In this document: one piece after another, positions 35,843-46,071 of the stretch | How the letters are laid out: every line of letters starts with the position of its first letter | How positions within the stretch are numbered: position 1 is the first letter of the stretch | Assembly: GCF_003363015.1 (NCBI RefSeq) | Contig: NZ_QRAP01000003.1 | Span: 310,001-374,000, forward strand | From: Enterobacillus tribolii | Lineage (GTDB): Bacteria; Pseudomonadota; Gammaproteobacteria; Enterobacterales; Enterobacteriaceae | Direction: 5' to 3' | Length of the DNA: 64,000 nt | Position numbers and translations under genes: made by a program | The notes under the pieces: generated by a model | The model's input: only the letters and a program-made list of their open reading frames with translations | Told to the model about the DNA's origin: nothing | Database searches by the model: none

Positions 35843-36862
35843 TCAGCGCGTGGTTGACCCGCGGACGATCAGCTCGCCGGGAAACTTCTGCTCCCGCGCG
35901 GAACCGTTTTCTCCCTGAATGCGCGCCACCAGCTGTTCCAGCGCCGCATAGCCGATCTGATAAGTCGGCTGTTTCAGGGTCGTGATGCCGACGCCGGCCA
36001 GCTCCGCCCACTCCAGTTCGTCAAACCCCAGCAGGCCGATGTCGCTGCCCCAGTTGATGCCTTCACGCCGCATCGCGCGCGCCACTTGTAATGTCAGCGC
36101 GCCGTTGGCCGACATCACCGCTTTGCGCATGCCGCGATGCTGCTGGCAAAACCGGCTCAAAATCTCCCCCAGCTGCGCCGGGTTGCTGAGCGCCACTTCC
36201 GCGCTTTCCGCCACCAGTTGCGGGTGCTCCTGCATGGTATTCAGGAAAGCGTGCCGCCGCTCGTGACGGGTATTCACCAGCCCCAGCGGTTCGCTGAGAA
36301 ACAGAACGGCTTCAAACCCCTGTTCAATCAGATGCCGGGTCGCCTCCGTCGCGGCCCGATCATTGTCCAGCCCAACCATATCGCAGGAGAACTCAGGAAT
36401 TTTGCGGTCGATCAGCACCATTGGCAGCAGCGACTGCTGCAGCTTAGACAACGCCTCTTCACGCATACCAACGGCGTTCACCACGATGCCTTCCACCCGG
36501 TAGCTGCTCAACAGTTCCAGGTAATGCTGCTCCTGATTCACCTCGTTATTGGTGTTACAGACCAGCAGCGTAAAGCCCTGCACCCGGCAGGCTTCCTCGA
36601 TGCCGCGCAGCACGTCCACGGAGTAAGGATTGGTAATGTCGGCGATAATCAGCCCGATCAGCCGGGTCTGGCCGCCCTTCAGGCTGCGCGCCATCTGACT
36701 GGGGCGGTAGTTAAGCTGGCGGATGGCCTTTTCAATACGCGCCTTGAGGTCGTCCGAAAGCAGGTGCTGCTCGCCGTTCAGATAGCGTGATATGCTGGTT
36801 TTTCCGGTTTTGGCCGCCTTCGCCACATCGCTGATGGTGGCCCGGTTTCCCTGACTGCTCAC
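35843..36862 (-). CDS. LacI-family regulator, PtxS-like
   Basis: A 339-residue repressor with an N-terminal helix-turn-helix (ATISDVAKAAKTGKTSISRYLNGE), hinge (NYRPSQMARSLKGG) and a periplasmic-binding-protein fold sensor. The central and C-terminal sequences (IGLIIADITNPYSVDVLRGIEEACR, VGLDNDRAATEATRHL, GLLGFDELEW, PGELIVRGST) strongly resemble Pseudomonas PtxS, which senses 2-ketogluconate and controls its uptake and phosphorylation genes. No ketogluconate genes are adjacent, so the targets lie elsewhere or differ. It is divergent from the LysR gene. Confidence 0.87.
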   Translation of the reverse strand: MSSQGNRATISDVAKAAKTGKTSISRYLNGEQHLLSDDLKARIEKAIRQLNYRPSQMARSLKGGQTRLIGLIIADITNPYSVDVLRGIEEACRVQGFTLLVCNTNNEVNQEQHYLELLSSYRVEGIVVNAVGMREEALSKLQQSLLPMVLIDRKIPEFSCDMVGLDNDRAATEATRHLIEQGFEAVLFLSEPLGLVNTRHERRHAFLNTMQEHPQLVAESAEVALSNPAQLGEILSRFCQQHRGMRKAVMSANGALTLQVARAMRREGINWGSDIGLLGFDELEWAELAGVGITTLKQPTYQIGYAALEQLVARIQGENGSAREQKFPGELIVRGSTTR

Positions 36863-36980
36863 TGCGCATTCCCCTTACGACAACAATGTTCTGAGCCTAA
36901 CACAACGACGGTGAATATGTTGTATGCCGATACAGCATGACATAATGCCTGCATAATGATCCCAGTGAAAGAGACGTCCT

Positions 36981-37871
36981 ATGCTGAAACTCAGACTGCT
37001 GCACTATTTTTGCACCGTGGTGGAGCAAGGTTCCGTCTCCGCTGCCGCCGGCGTACTGTTTATTGCCCAACCCCCGCTGAGTAAAGGATTACAGCAACTG
37101 GAGGAACTGCTGGGCGTTCAGCTGTTTTTTCGCTCCAGCAAGGGAATGCAGCCGACGGAGGCGGGCAGGCACCTGTACCAGCGCGCCGGCGCGCTGCTGC
37201 GCCAGTCACGGGAAATCGAAGATGAGATGAAGGGGTTCGCCGACGGGCAACGCGGCGTGGTGCGCATCGGCACGGTGTCGATGGGAATTCCGCGGGTCAC
37301 GGCCATGATCCAAACGCTCGGCGATGCCTGCCCCACCATCGGATTCTCGCTGCAACAGGGCGACACGCAGCACCTGACGGAGCTGCTGGAGATGTACCGG
37401 CTCGATGCGGCGCTGATTCATCTGCCCCTGACCAGCGCCGCGCCGGACCTGAAGCTGCTTCCTCTGGCGCGCTCGCGTTTTCAGACGCTGTGCCACCCTG
37501 ACTCACCGCTGGCGGCCCAGCCCCGGATTACGCTGGCGCAACTGGCGGGCGTGCCGCTGGCGCTGCTGCGGCGCAAATCCGGTTTCGGGGTCTACGAGCG
37601 GGTATTGCAGTCGTTCACCCGCGCCGGGCTGACGCCCCGCATTCTTGCCGACACCAGCGACATCGCCCCGCTCATCGCCCTGGTGAAGCAACGCGCCGCC
37701 GTCGCCCTGCTGCCCGTCCTGCCGGACGACATCCCCCCCGGCATCGTCGCCCGTGACGTGCCGGAGCTGGACGACGTTGCCGATGAGCTGGCCCTGCTTT
37801 ACCGCGCCCCGTTGTCTGCGGACTCACCGCTACACCGGGCGATCGCGTTTTTAGGCCAAACCGCCGCTTAA
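36981..37871 (+). CDS. LysR-family regulator
   Basis: A 296-residue LysR protein: N-terminal winged helix-turn-helix (LHYFCTVVEQGSVSAAAGVLFIAQPPLSKGLQQLEELLGVQLFFR) and a C-terminal effector-binding domain (about 90-296). It converges on vdcD with a 4-base overlap of the 3' ends. That position makes it a candidate regulator of the phenolic-acid decarboxylase genes, though it is not divergent from them as LysR regulators usually are. Confidence 0.88.
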   Translation: MLKLRLLHYFCTVVEQGSVSAAAGVLFIAQPPLSKGLQQLEELLGVQLFFRSSKGMQPTEAGRHLYQRAGALLRQSREIEDEMKGFADGQRGVVRIGTVSMGIPRVTAMIQTLGDACPTIGFSLQQGDTQHLTELLEMYRLDAALIHLPLTSAAPDLKLLPLARSRFQTLCHPDSPLAAQPRITLAQLAGVPLALLRRKSGFGVYERVLQSFTRAGLTPRILADTSDIAPLIALVKQRAAVALLPVLPDDIPPGIVARDVPELDDVADELALLYRAPLSADSPLHRAIAFLGQTAA

Positions 37872-38119
37872 CGTTTCAGCTCAGGAATGGCCGGCATCAC
37901 GCCGAAATGTTCCATATCCTGCGGTGAAAATTTGAAATGCGGATTATATTTGGCCGGATCGGTAATAAAGTCCGGTTCGGTGCTGCGCCAGGTAAAGAAG
38001 CAGACCGGGCAATGGAACACCGTCCAGGCGCCGGCAACCGGCGACTGGCTCATCACCTCCGGCGACGGTGATTCACAGCGCGGGCATTTTTCAGGGTAAG
38101 GTTTATTGTCACTCATCAT
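37868..38119 (-). CDS. vdcD: non-oxidative hydroxyarylic acid decarboxylase subunit D
   Basis: An 83-residue protein with two CxxC pairs (CPRCES and CPVC) that may bind zinc, and a conserved C-terminal half (TWRSTEPDFITDPAKYNP). It matches the small VdcD/EcdD/ShdD subunit of reversible hydroxyarylic acid decarboxylases. It lies 6 bases after vdcC. The exact role of subunit D is not established. Confidence 0.88.
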   Translation of the reverse strand: MMSDNKPYPEKCPRCESPSPEVMSQSPVAGAWTVFHCPVCFFTWRSTEPDFITDPAKYNPHFKFSPQDMEHFGVMPAIPELKR

Positions 38120-38125
38120 TTCTCC

Positions 38126-39559
38126 TTAACGGGATGCGTTTCCGGCATCAATCATCGCCTGTAGCTTCTCAACCCACTGTTCGGTGGTAACCGGATCGCG
38201 CAGTTCCTGCGAAAAATGGCCGTGGGTTTCCGGCGCTTTCGGCGTGGTGGCGTCGATGATCACCTTGGTAGTCATGCCGGCAGGCTCAGAAGCCGGGTCC
38301 AGCGGCAGAATCGACAGCCCCGGCACCGTGACCAGATCAAACTCCGGGTTGAACTTGGTGGAAATGGCCCACATCACCTGCGGCAGGTTGAACGGATCGA
38401 TGGTTTCATCCACCACGATCACCATTTTGGCGTAGCCCAATCCGTGCGGCGTGGTCAGAACCCGCATCCCGACGCCTTTGGCAAAGCCGCCAAAGCGGGT
38501 TTTGGTGGAGACAATCACGATCAGGCCATGCGTATAGAGCGCGTTGACCGCCTCGATTTCCGGATAGGCCTCCTTGAGCTGCACATAAAGCGGCGCACAG
38601 GTATTGATGCCCATCATGTAGTCGATTTCGGTCCAGGGCATGCCCAGGTAGAGATGTTCGTAAACCGGGTTACGCCGGTGGGAGACTTTGGTGATTTCCA
38701 CCACCGGCATACGGCGGCCGCCGGAGTAGTGCCCGGTAAACTCGCCGAACGGCCCTTCCGCTTCGCGGTAACGGGAGATAATGCGCCCTTCCAGCACGTA
38801 TTCCGAGCCCCACGGAACGTCCAGCCCCGTCAGCGCGGTGCGCACCACGGGATAAGGTTCTTCATTGAGGGCGCCGGCCATGGCGTATTCGGACTGATCA
38901 TACAGAATCGGCATCGCGCCCACGGTGCCAATCATCGGATCGTTGCCGATGGTGATCGCCACGGGCAGATCCACGCCCAGCTCTTCTGCCCGCTGAAGAT
39001 GTATTGCGATGTCATGCGCCGGCACCGGCTGCAATCCCAGACGGTTGCGCCCTTTCACTTCAATACGGTAGATGCCGACGTTTTGGGTGGCGGCGTTATC
39101 TTCCACCGAAGGGTCGCGCGATACCACGCTGGCTTTATCGATGTAAAAGCCTCCGTCGCCGTGGTTCAGGCGAAACAGCGGCAGAATATCGAACAGGTTA
39201 ATATCCTGCTCGATCACCACTTCCTGCCAGAGCGCCGTTTCACGGTATTCCACTTCGCCGGGATAATTTTGATAACGGCGGACGAACTCCAGAAACTGTT
39301 GCTTAAGCGGCGTGTTCTTGGGCATGCCCATGGCGATAGCCAGGTTCGGCCAGGAACCGTGTACGTTCATGGCAATACGGGCGTCGTGATAACCGAAGAT
39401 ATTGTTGAACAGCAGCGCAGGCGATTTGTCGCCCAGCTTGGTCGCCGCACAGGCTGCGGCGGAAATATCCGGCTCCGGCATCACCGGTTCGTCAATGTTC
39501 AGCAACTGCTGTTGCTGTTCGAGCGCCTGCAGAAAACTGCGCAAATCATGAAATGCCAT
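38126..39559 (-). CDS. vdcC: UbiD-family hydroxyarylic acid decarboxylase subunit C
   Basis: A 477-residue UbiD-type decarboxylase requiring prenylated FMN, acting on compounds such as vanillate or 4-hydroxybenzoate. Family motifs include MGMPKNTPLKQQFLEFVRRY, EGPFGEFTGHYSGGR (with the conserved Arg/Glu region) and MPWTEIDYMMGIN. It forms a unit with vdcD. The usual first gene, vdcB, a UbiX-type flavin prenyltransferase, is absent; the cofactor would have to come from a chromosomal ubiX elsewhere. The substrate is not resolved by sequence. Confidence 0.92.
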   Translation of the reverse strand: MAFHDLRSFLQALEQQQQLLNIDEPVMPEPDISAAACAATKLGDKSPALLFNNIFGYHDARIAMNVHGSWPNLAIAMGMPKNTPLKQQFLEFVRRYQNYPGEVEYRETALWQEVVIEQDINLFDILPLFRLNHGDGGFYIDKASVVSRDPSVEDNAATQNVGIYRIEVKGRNRLGLQPVPAHDIAIHLQRAEELGVDLPVAITIGNDPMIGTVGAMPILYDQSEYAMAGALNEEPYPVVRTALTGLDVPWGSEYVLEGRIISRYREAEGPFGEFTGHYSGGRRMPVVEITKVSHRRNPVYEHLYLGMPWTEIDYMMGINTCAPLYVQLKEAYPEIEAVNALYTHGLIVIVSTKTRFGGFAKGVGMRVLTTPHGLGYAKMVIVVDETIDPFNLPQVMWAISTKFNPEFDLVTVPGLSILPLDPASEPAGMTTKVIIDATTPKAPETHGHFSQELRDPVTTEQWVEKLQAMIDAGNASR

Positions 39560-39672
39560 ATCATCTTCCTCTTTCCGATTCCCGCTATTTTCCGCAAACT
39601 AATGCAGCGCCGACATAACTTAAAAAGCAAGCCGGTATAGCTTTTGAGTATAGCCAGGAAGGAAAGAGACGA

Positions 39673-40113
39673 TCAGCGTGCCGGTTCGGCCTCCCACATC
39701 ATAACAACCGTATGGTGGCCGGTTTCTTCATTGAACTCGGTTTCCTGTATCGAAAACCCCTGACGCAGGTAAAACGCCATCGCCCGGTGATTGCGCCGGT
39801 AGACTTCCAGCCATAGGCGCGGATAGAGGGCCTTCGCCTGCTGCATCAGCCGGTAACCCGCGCCGGTGCCGAAGAACGCCTCATCAACGAACAATGCCCC
39901 GATAAACGCCTGTTCCAGCACGCTGATAAAACCGACGATGCGCCCGTCCTGCTCCTCCAGCCAGGTGAGGGCGGAAGGCAGATAGGTGTTGCGCACCAGA
40001 AAGGCGCTTTCCTGCCAGTAAGCGGGCGCAATAAAGGGGTGAGCCTGCGTGGTGCTGGTCAGCCACAGCGCCATCAGCGCGTCGGTGTCCTGCTCCGTCG
40101 CCGGGCGGATCAT
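39673..40113 (-). CDS. yiaC: GNAT acetyltransferase YiaC
   Basis: A 146-residue acetyltransferase; E. coli YiaC has been reported as a protein lysine acetyltransferase. It starts MIRPATEQDTDALMALWL; the acetyl-CoA motif region is AFFGTGAGYRLMQQAK, followed by LEVYRRNHRAMAFYLRQGF. Start at 40113 overlaps the tag stop by 4 bases (ATGA). The tag-yiaC order is as in E. coli. Confidence 0.9.
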   Translation of the reverse strand: MIRPATEQDTDALMALWLTSTTQAHPFIAPAYWQESAFLVRNTYLPSALTWLEEQDGRIVGFISVLEQAFIGALFVDEAFFGTGAGYRLMQQAKALYPRLWLEVYRRNHRAMAFYLRQGFSIQETEFNEETGHHTVVMMWEAEPAR

Positions 40114-40679
40114 GATGCCTTCGCCACCAGAAAGCAGTCGGCAACGTGATCGTCCACCATGCCGCAGGCCTGCATAAACGCATAGCAAATGGTAGAGCCG
40201 ATGAACTTGAAGCCGCGTTTTTTCAGCGCCTTCGACATTGCGTCTGACTGCGCGGTTTTCGCCGGGATATCCGACAGGGTCGCCGGATGGTTGTGCAACG
40301 GTTTTCCGTCAACGAAGCTCCACAGGAAAGTGGAAAAATCCTCGCCCTGACGCTGCATGGCAAGCAAAGCGCGCGCGTTAATCACGATGGCGTCCAGCTT
40401 CAGACGATGGCGGATCAGCCCGGCGTCCTGCATCAGCGCATCAATGTCGGCCTCCGTCATGGCCGCAACTTTTTCCGGATCAAAATGATGGTAAGCGCGC
40501 CGGTAGTTCTCGCGTTTTTTCAGTACGGTAATCCAGGACAGGCCGGCCTGCTGTCCTTCCAGACAGAGCATCTCGAACAGCCTGGCACCGTCATAGAGCG
40601 GCTGCCCCCATTCTTCATCATGGTAGGCGATGTACAGAGGATCGGCGGAAACCCAGCCGCAACGCGTTTTATTATCCAT
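40110..40679 (-). CDS. tag: DNA-3-methyladenine glycosylase I
   Basis: Removes 3-methyladenine from alkylated DNA. The 189-residue protein begins with CGWVSADPLYIAYHDEEWG and includes FEMLCLEGQQAGLSWITVLKKRENYR, the helix-hairpin region, and KRGFKFIGSTICYAFMQACG. The Cys and His residues that bind zinc in the family are present (C4 of MDNKTRCGW... region, H17, H175-type VDDH). It is co-translated with yiaC. Confidence 0.96.
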   Translation of the reverse strand: MDNKTRCGWVSADPLYIAYHDEEWGQPLYDGARLFEMLCLEGQQAGLSWITVLKKRENYRRAYHHFDPEKVAAMTEADIDALMQDAGLIRHRLKLDAIVINARALLAMQRQGEDFSTFLWSFVDGKPLHNHPATLSDIPAKTAQSDAMSKALKKRGFKFIGSTICYAFMQACGMVDDHVADCFLVAKAS

Positions 40680-40847
40680 ATGGTATCACTCCCTCTTTTG
40701 GGAAAAGGTTCACCAGCGCCCGTCGCTTTGGTTACGCTACCTATTATTTCTTCACCTTGCCCTTGACGCCACCCCGGCGCCGTCAATAGTTAGATCGTGT
40801 CACTGAAATCATAAAACATAATAATTGTGTTTCAGGAGTGGCAATAC

Positions 40848-42821
40848 ATGAATACCTGCACCCTGCCTTCGCCACGCCGTATCGCGCTGGTGATGCTCGC
40901 GATAGCCGCTTGCCCTGCGCTGGCTTTTGATCAGGTGGTCGTCTTTGGCGACAGCCTGAGCGACAACGGCAACGTCGGCCGTTTTACCTATGACGGCAGC
41001 CAACACCCGCTCTATGACGATATTCTGGCGCAGTCCATCGGGCTTAACCTGAGCGCCAGCGCGCAGGGCGGCAGCGACTATGCGGCCGGCGGCGCGGTGG
41101 CGGCGCCTTCCCTCAATGCGCAGAACAACACGCAGGATCAGGTGGCCGCTTATCTGGATACGGTCGGCGGAAAGGCCGACGGGCAGGGGCTTTATATTCA
41201 CTGGATCGGCGGTAACGACCTGGCCGCCGCCGTGCTTAATTCGGCACAGGCGCAGACCATCGTACTGACCAGCGCCGCCGGGGCGGCGCAGCAGGTCGAT
41301 ACCTTACTGAACGCCGGAGCCGGCACCGTTATCGTTCCAACGGTGCCTAACATCGGCCTGACGCCTACGCTGGCGGAGTCCATCATTCAGGCCGCGCCGC
41401 TGCCGGATCAAACCGCCGCCCTGCTGGCGCTGCACGCCGCGCTGAACGCTCCGGCCACTGACGGCGCCGATGGCCGGCTACAGGTGATCCGGCAGGCTTT
41501 CCAGGCCGCGGCCGCACAGGCAGGCCCGCTTTCCGGCGCAGTAGCGCAGCAAATGTTTGATGCCTACACCACGTTAAGCGCGCAAACCGCCGCGCTCACC
41601 CAACTCTACAATCAGCAGGAAGAAACGTTGCTGAGCCAGCGCGGCGGCAATATCGTGCGGGTAGACGTCAACGCCCTGTTTAACGAAGTCGTCGCCAATC
41701 CTGCGCAGTACGGCTTTGCCAATACCGCCGGATTCGCCTGCCCGACGGGCGTTTCCTCGGCACGGTGCAGTTCCGCCATGAGCGGCTTCGACAGCAGTAA
41801 ACCTTTCCTGTTCGCCGACGATTTCCACCCGACGCCGGCGGCGCACGCGCTGATCGGCGATTATATGGCGTCTGTCCTTAACGCCCCGGCGCAGGTGGTG
41901 GCGCTGACACAGGAAACCGCCGCCATGGCGCGTGATGCGCGCGCCATGCTCGACAGCCGCCTGCAACAACTGCGCGACAACGGCAATATCCCGGGGAGCT
42001 GGGGCGTGTTCGGCGGCTATGCCGGTCAGCATTACGACTATGCCGCCAACCTGGCCGCCGGCGACGGCAACGCCACTACCCATAACTTAACCGTCGGCGT
42101 GGACCATCAGATTACCGACAGCTGGCTGGCCGGTTTCCTGATTTCCGCCTCCGATGACAATCAGCAACCGACGCCCGGCTTCACCTACAAAGGGCGCGGA
42201 CTGATGTTTTCCGCCTTCAGCGCGGTAAACGTCCTCGATAACGGCTGGATTAACGCCGATCTGCACCTGATGCGGATGAACTATGACGATATCAGCCGCA
42301 GCATAACGCTGGGCGCGGCCAACCGCGCCGAACAGGGAGATACAGAAGGAAATCAATACGGCGCGCGCATCACCGCCGGCTGGGATTTCCCCGTCACGCC
42401 GGCGATTAAAACCGGCCCGGTGGTGCAGTTTGCCCTGGATTACAGCCACGTGGACGGCTATGAAGAAAACGGCGACGACAGCACCGCCATGCGATTCAGC
42501 GATCAAAATTACCACTCGCAGGTTGGCGCGCTGGGCTGGCGGCTGGATACGCACTTTGACGTCATCAATCCCTACGCGCAGATCACCTATCAGCACCAGT
42601 TCGGCGACGATGTCTATACCGCCGGCGGCGGCATCAAAACGTCGCAGACCACATTCACCCGCGAAACCGCAACGCAGGACCGCAACTGGACGGATGTTAC
42701 CGTAGGCGCGAACCTGCCGCTCACCGACAACGTCGCCGCCTTTGCCTCCGTTTCCCAAACCGGCGGCCTGAGCAGCGGCGAACAATTTTTGTATAACGTC
42801 GGCCTCAGCGCGAAATTTTAA
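40848..42821 (+). CDS. GDSL esterase autotransporter (EstA-like)
   Basis: A 657-residue type Va autotransporter displaying an SGNH-fold esterase on the outer membrane. The signal peptide is residues 1-26 (cut after CPALA). The esterase domain has the block I serine Ser36 (FGDSLSDNG), block III GGND near 122-125 and block V D325-x-x-H328. The C-terminal beta barrel (about 380-657) ends in Phe (GLSAKF), as needed for outer-membrane insertion. ATG at 40848 is preceded by an AGGAG site. Pseudomonas EstA and Serratia/Xenorhabdus esterases have this architecture. It appears to be a single-gene unit inserted before glyQ. Confidence 0.92.
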   Translation: MNTCTLPSPRRIALVMLAIAACPALAFDQVVVFGDSLSDNGNVGRFTYDGSQHPLYDDILAQSIGLNLSASAQGGSDYAAGGAVAAPSLNAQNNTQDQVAAYLDTVGGKADGQGLYIHWIGGNDLAAAVLNSAQAQTIVLTSAAGAAQQVDTLLNAGAGTVIVPTVPNIGLTPTLAESIIQAAPLPDQTAALLALHAALNAPATDGADGRLQVIRQAFQAAAAQAGPLSGAVAQQMFDAYTTLSAQTAALTQLYNQQEETLLSQRGGNIVRVDVNALFNEVVANPAQYGFANTAGFACPTGVSSARCSSAMSGFDSSKPFLFADDFHPTPAAHALIGDYMASVLNAPAQVVALTQETAAMARDARAMLDSRLQQLRDNGNIPGSWGVFGGYAGQHYDYAANLAAGDGNATTHNLTVGVDHQITDSWLAGFLISASDDNQQPTPGFTYKGRGLMFSAFSAVNVLDNGWINADLHLMRMNYDDISRSITLGAANRAEQGDTEGNQYGARITAGWDFPVTPAIKTGPVVQFALDYSHVDGYEENGDDSTAMRFSDQNYHSQVGALGWRLDTHFDVINPYAQITYQHQFGDDVYTAGGGIKTSQTTFTRETATQDRNWTDVTVGANLPLTDNVAAFASVSQTGGLSSGEQFLYNVGLSAKF

Positions 42822-42927
42822 GCAAATTAAGCCCGGATGAGTGGGGATTCGGGCTGTATATCTTACGTGCAGGCGGTATACTGCTGAATTCCGTTTAAAT
42901 CCACTTGCTACCGCGTGCGAACTCAAC

Positions 42928-43839
42928 ATGCAAAAGTTTGATACCAAGACCTTTCAGGGACTGATCCTGACATTGCAGGATTATTGGGCACGCCAGGGCT
43001 GCACCATCGTTCAACCACTGGACATGGAAGTCGGCGCCGGCACCTCTCATCCAATGACCTGCCTGCGGGCGCTGGGGCCCGAGCCAATGGCTGCCGCCTA
43101 CGTACAGCCCTCGCGCCGGCCGACCGACGGCCGCTACGGCGAAAACCCGAACCGCCTGCAGCACTACTACCAATTTCAGGTTGTTATCAAGCCTTCGCCG
43201 GATAACATTCAGGAACTGTACCTCGGCTCGCTGAAAGAGCTGGGCCTGGACCCGTTGGTGCATGACATCCGCTTCGTGGAAGACAACTGGGAAAACCCGA
43301 CGCTCGGCGCCTGGGGCCTGGGCTGGGAAGTGTGGCTCAACGGCATGGAAGTGACCCAGTTCACCTACTTCCAGCAGGTCGGCGGGCTGGAGTGTAAGCC
43401 GGTCACCGGCGAAATCACCTACGGCCTTGAGCGCCTGGCGATGTACATCCAGGGCGTGGAAAGCGTCTATGACCTGGTGTGGAGCAACGGCCCGCTGGGC
43501 GTGACCACCTACGGCGACGTGTTCCATCAAAACGAGGTGGAACAATCTACCTACAACTTCGAATATGCCGACGTCGATTTCCTGTTCACCTGTTTCGAAC
43601 AGTATGAGAAAGAGGCGCAAACGCTGCTTGCACTGGAAAAACCGCTGCCGCTGCCGGCGTACGAACGCATTCTGAAAGCCGCCCACAGCTTCAACCTGCT
43701 GGACGCGCGCAAAGCGATCTCGGTCACCGAGCGCCAGCGTTACATTCTGCGTATCCGTACCCTGACCAAAGCCGTCGCAGAGGCCTACTACGCTTCCCGC
43801 GAAGCGCTGGGCTTCCCCATGTGTAACCCGAAGGATTAA
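42928..43839 (+). CDS. glyQ: glycine-tRNA ligase alpha subunit
   Basis: Class II aminoacyl-tRNA synthetase alpha chain (303 residues) of the alpha2beta2 glycyl-tRNA synthetase; it holds the catalytic core that activates glycine. Sequence [25 protein letters not shown] and [45 protein letters not shown] are near-invariant. Start at 42928 gives the known N-terminus. glyS follows after 12 bases. Confidence 0.98.
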   Translation: MQKFDTKTFQGLILTLQDYWARQGCTIVQPLDMEVGAGTSHPMTCLRALGPEPMAAAYVQPSRRPTDGRYGENPNRLQHYYQFQVVIKPSPDNIQELYLGSLKELGLDPLVHDIRFVEDNWENPTLGAWGLGWEVWLNGMEVTQFTYFQQVGGLECKPVTGEITYGLERLAMYIQGVESVYDLVWSNGPLGVTTYGDVFHQNEVEQSTYNFEYADVDFLFTCFEQYEKEAQTLLALEKPLPLPAYERILKAAHSFNLLDARKAISVTERQRYILRIRTLTKAVAEAYYASREALGFPMCNPKD

Positions 43840-43851
43840 GAGGCAGCAGCC

Positions 43852-45921
43852 ATGACTCAACAGACTTTCCTGGTGGAAATCGGCACGGAAGAGCTGCCGC
43901 CGAAAGCCCTCCGTTCTCTGGCGGAGGCGTTCGCCGCCAATTTTAGCGCCGAGCTGGACAACGCCGGCCTGACCCACGGCGGCGTCAACTGGTTCGCCGC
44001 CCCGCGCCGTCTGGCGCTGAAGGTTGCGCAGCTCAGCGCAGCGCAGCCGGATCGCGAAATCGAAAAACGCGGCCCTGCCGTTTCCGCGGCGTTTGACGCC
44101 AGCGGCGCGCCGACCAAGGCCGCCGAAGGCTGGGCGCGCGGCTGCGGCATCACCGTCGCGCAGGCCGATCGCCTGACGACCGACAAAGGCGAATGGCTGG
44201 TGTTCCGCGCACATCAAAAAGGCCAGAGCGCCCAGCAGTTGCTGCCGGATATGGTCGCCAACGCGCTGACAAAGCTGCCGATCCCGAAACTGATGCGCTG
44301 GGGCGCCAAAGACACCCAGTTCGTGCGTCCGGTTCACACCGTGACCCTGCTGCTGGGCAATGAGCTGATCCCGGCCACTCTGCTCGGCGTGGCGTCCGAC
44401 CGCGTGATCCGCGGCCACCGCTTTATGGGCGAGGCGGAAATCACCCTCGATAATGCCGATCAATACCCGCAAATCCTGCTGGAGCGCGGTAAAGTCATCG
44501 CCGACTATGAGGCCCGTAAGGCCATCATTAAGCGCGATGCCGAGCTGGCGGCGCAAAAAATCGGCGGTAACGCCGACCTCGCCGACAGCCTGCTGGAAGA
44601 AGTCACCTCGCTGGTGGAATGGCCGGTGGTGCTGACCGCGAAATTCGAAGAGAAGTTCCTCGACGTACCGGCTGAAGCGCTGGTTCATACCATGAAGGGC
44701 GACCAGAAATACTTCCCGGTGTACGACGCACAGGGCAAGCTGCTGCCGAACTTCATCTTCGTCGCCAATATCGAATCGAAAGATCCGCAGCAGATTATCT
44801 CCGGTAATGAGAAGGTAGTGCGCCCGCGTCTGGCTGACGCCGAGTTCTTCTTCAAAACCGACTGCAAACAGCGCCTGGAAGATAATCTGCCGCGCCTGGA
44901 AACCGTGCTGTTCCAACAGCAGCTGGGTACCCTGCGCGACAAAACCGACCGCATCGAAACGCTGGCGGGCTGGGTTGCCGGCCAGATCGGCGCCGATGTT
45001 AATCTGGCGACCCGCGCCGGGCTGCTTTCCAAGTGCGACCTGATGACCAACATGGTGTTTGAGTTCACCGACACCCAGGGCGTGATGGGCATGCACTATG
45101 CGCGTCACGACGGCGAGAATGAAGAAGTGGCCGTGGCGCTGAACGAGCAATATCAGCCGCGCTTCGCCGGCGACGCTCTGCCTTCCTCACTGGTTGCCTG
45201 TTCGGTCGCCATCGCCGACAAGATGGACACCCTGGCGGGTATCTTCGGCATTGGCCAGCACCCGAAAGGCGACAAAGATCCGTTCGCCCTGCGCCGTGCC
45301 GCGCTGGGCGTGCTGCGTATCATCGTGGAGAAGAAGCTGCCGCTGGATCTGGTGACGCTGACCGAAGAGGCGGTTCGCCTGTACGGCAGCAAACTCACCA
45401 ACAAGAACGTGGTGGATGACGTGGTGGAATTCATGCTGGGCCGTTTCCGCGCCTGGTATCAGGAAGAAGGCCACAGCGTGGACACCATTCAGGCCGTGCT
45501 GGCGCGCCGTCCGACCCGTCCGGCGGACTTCGACGCCCGTGTCAAAGCCGTCTCGCACTTCCGCACGCTGGAAGAAGCGGCTTCGCTGGCCGCGGCCAAC
45601 AAGCGCGTGTCCAACATCCTGGCGAAAGCCACGGATACGCTCAATGATCACGTCCACGCCTCACAGTTGAAAGATCCGGCGGAGATTCATCTGGCGACAA
45701 ACCTCGTTGTACTGCGTGACAAGCTGGAGCCGCTGTTCGCTGAAGGGCGCTATCAGGAGGCGCTGGTGGAGCTGGCGACCCTGCGTGAGCCGGTGGACAA
45801 CTTCTTCGACAAAGTGATGGTTATGGACGAAGACGCGCAGGTGCGCATCAACCGTCTGACGCTGCTGAGCAAGTTGCGTGAGCTGTTCCTGCAGGTGGCC
45901 GATATTTCCGTCCTGCAATAA
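43852..45921 (+). CDS. glyS: glycine-tRNA ligase beta subunit
   Basis: The 689-residue beta chain of glycyl-tRNA synthetase, needed for tRNA recognition. It begins [27 protein letters not shown] and includes HD-domain-like and C-terminal anticodon-binding regions. It forms an operon with glyQ and is followed by a GC-rich stem-loop. Confidence 0.98.
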   Translation: MTQQTFLVEIGTEELPPKALRSLAEAFAANFSAELDNAGLTHGGVNWFAAPRRLALKVAQLSAAQPDREIEKRGPAVSAAFDASGAPTKAAEGWARGCGITVAQADRLTTDKGEWLVFRAHQKGQSAQQLLPDMVANALTKLPIPKLMRWGAKDTQFVRPVHTVTLLLGNELIPATLLGVASDRVIRGHRFMGEAEITLDNADQYPQILLERGKVIADYEARKAIIKRDAELAAQKIGGNADLADSLLEEVTSLVEWPVVLTAKFEEKFLDVPAEALVHTMKGDQKYFPVYDAQGKLLPNFIFVANIESKDPQQIISGNEKVVRPRLADAEFFFKTDCKQRLEDNLPRLETVLFQQQLGTLRDKTDRIETLAGWVAGQIGADVNLATRAGLLSKCDLMTNMVFEFTDTQGVMGMHYARHDGENEEVAVALNEQYQPRFAGDALPSSLVACSVAIADKMDTLAGIFGIGQHPKGDKDPFALRRAALGVLRIIVEKKLPLDLVTLTEEAVRLYGSKLTNKNVVDDVVEFMLGRFRAWYQEEGHSVDTIQAVLARRPTRPADFDARVKAVSHFRTLEEAASLAAANKRVSNILAKATDTLNDHVHASQLKDPAEIHLATNLVVLRDKLEPLFAEGRYQEALVELATLREPVDNFFDKVMVMDEDAQVRINRLTLLSKLRELFLQVADISVLQ

Positions 45922-45931
45922 TCCGCTGAAC

Positions 45932-45961
45932 AAACGGCGCCGCCTTATGGCTGCGCCGTTT
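45932..45961 (+). terminator. stem-loop after glyS
   Basis: Arms AAACGGCGC and GCGCCGTTT with an inner CGCC/GGCT pairing. The following sequence is TGTGTG rather than a T run, so termination strength is uncertain. Confidence 0.45.
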
Positions 45962-46071
45962 GTGTGAGTGGAAGTCGCGCACGGATTAGCGCATGATAGG
46001 CGGCATGATTTTTATGCGATCCGCCGGATGTCCCGACGGCGCGCGCTTCGCATGACGACAGGAGTATTCAC

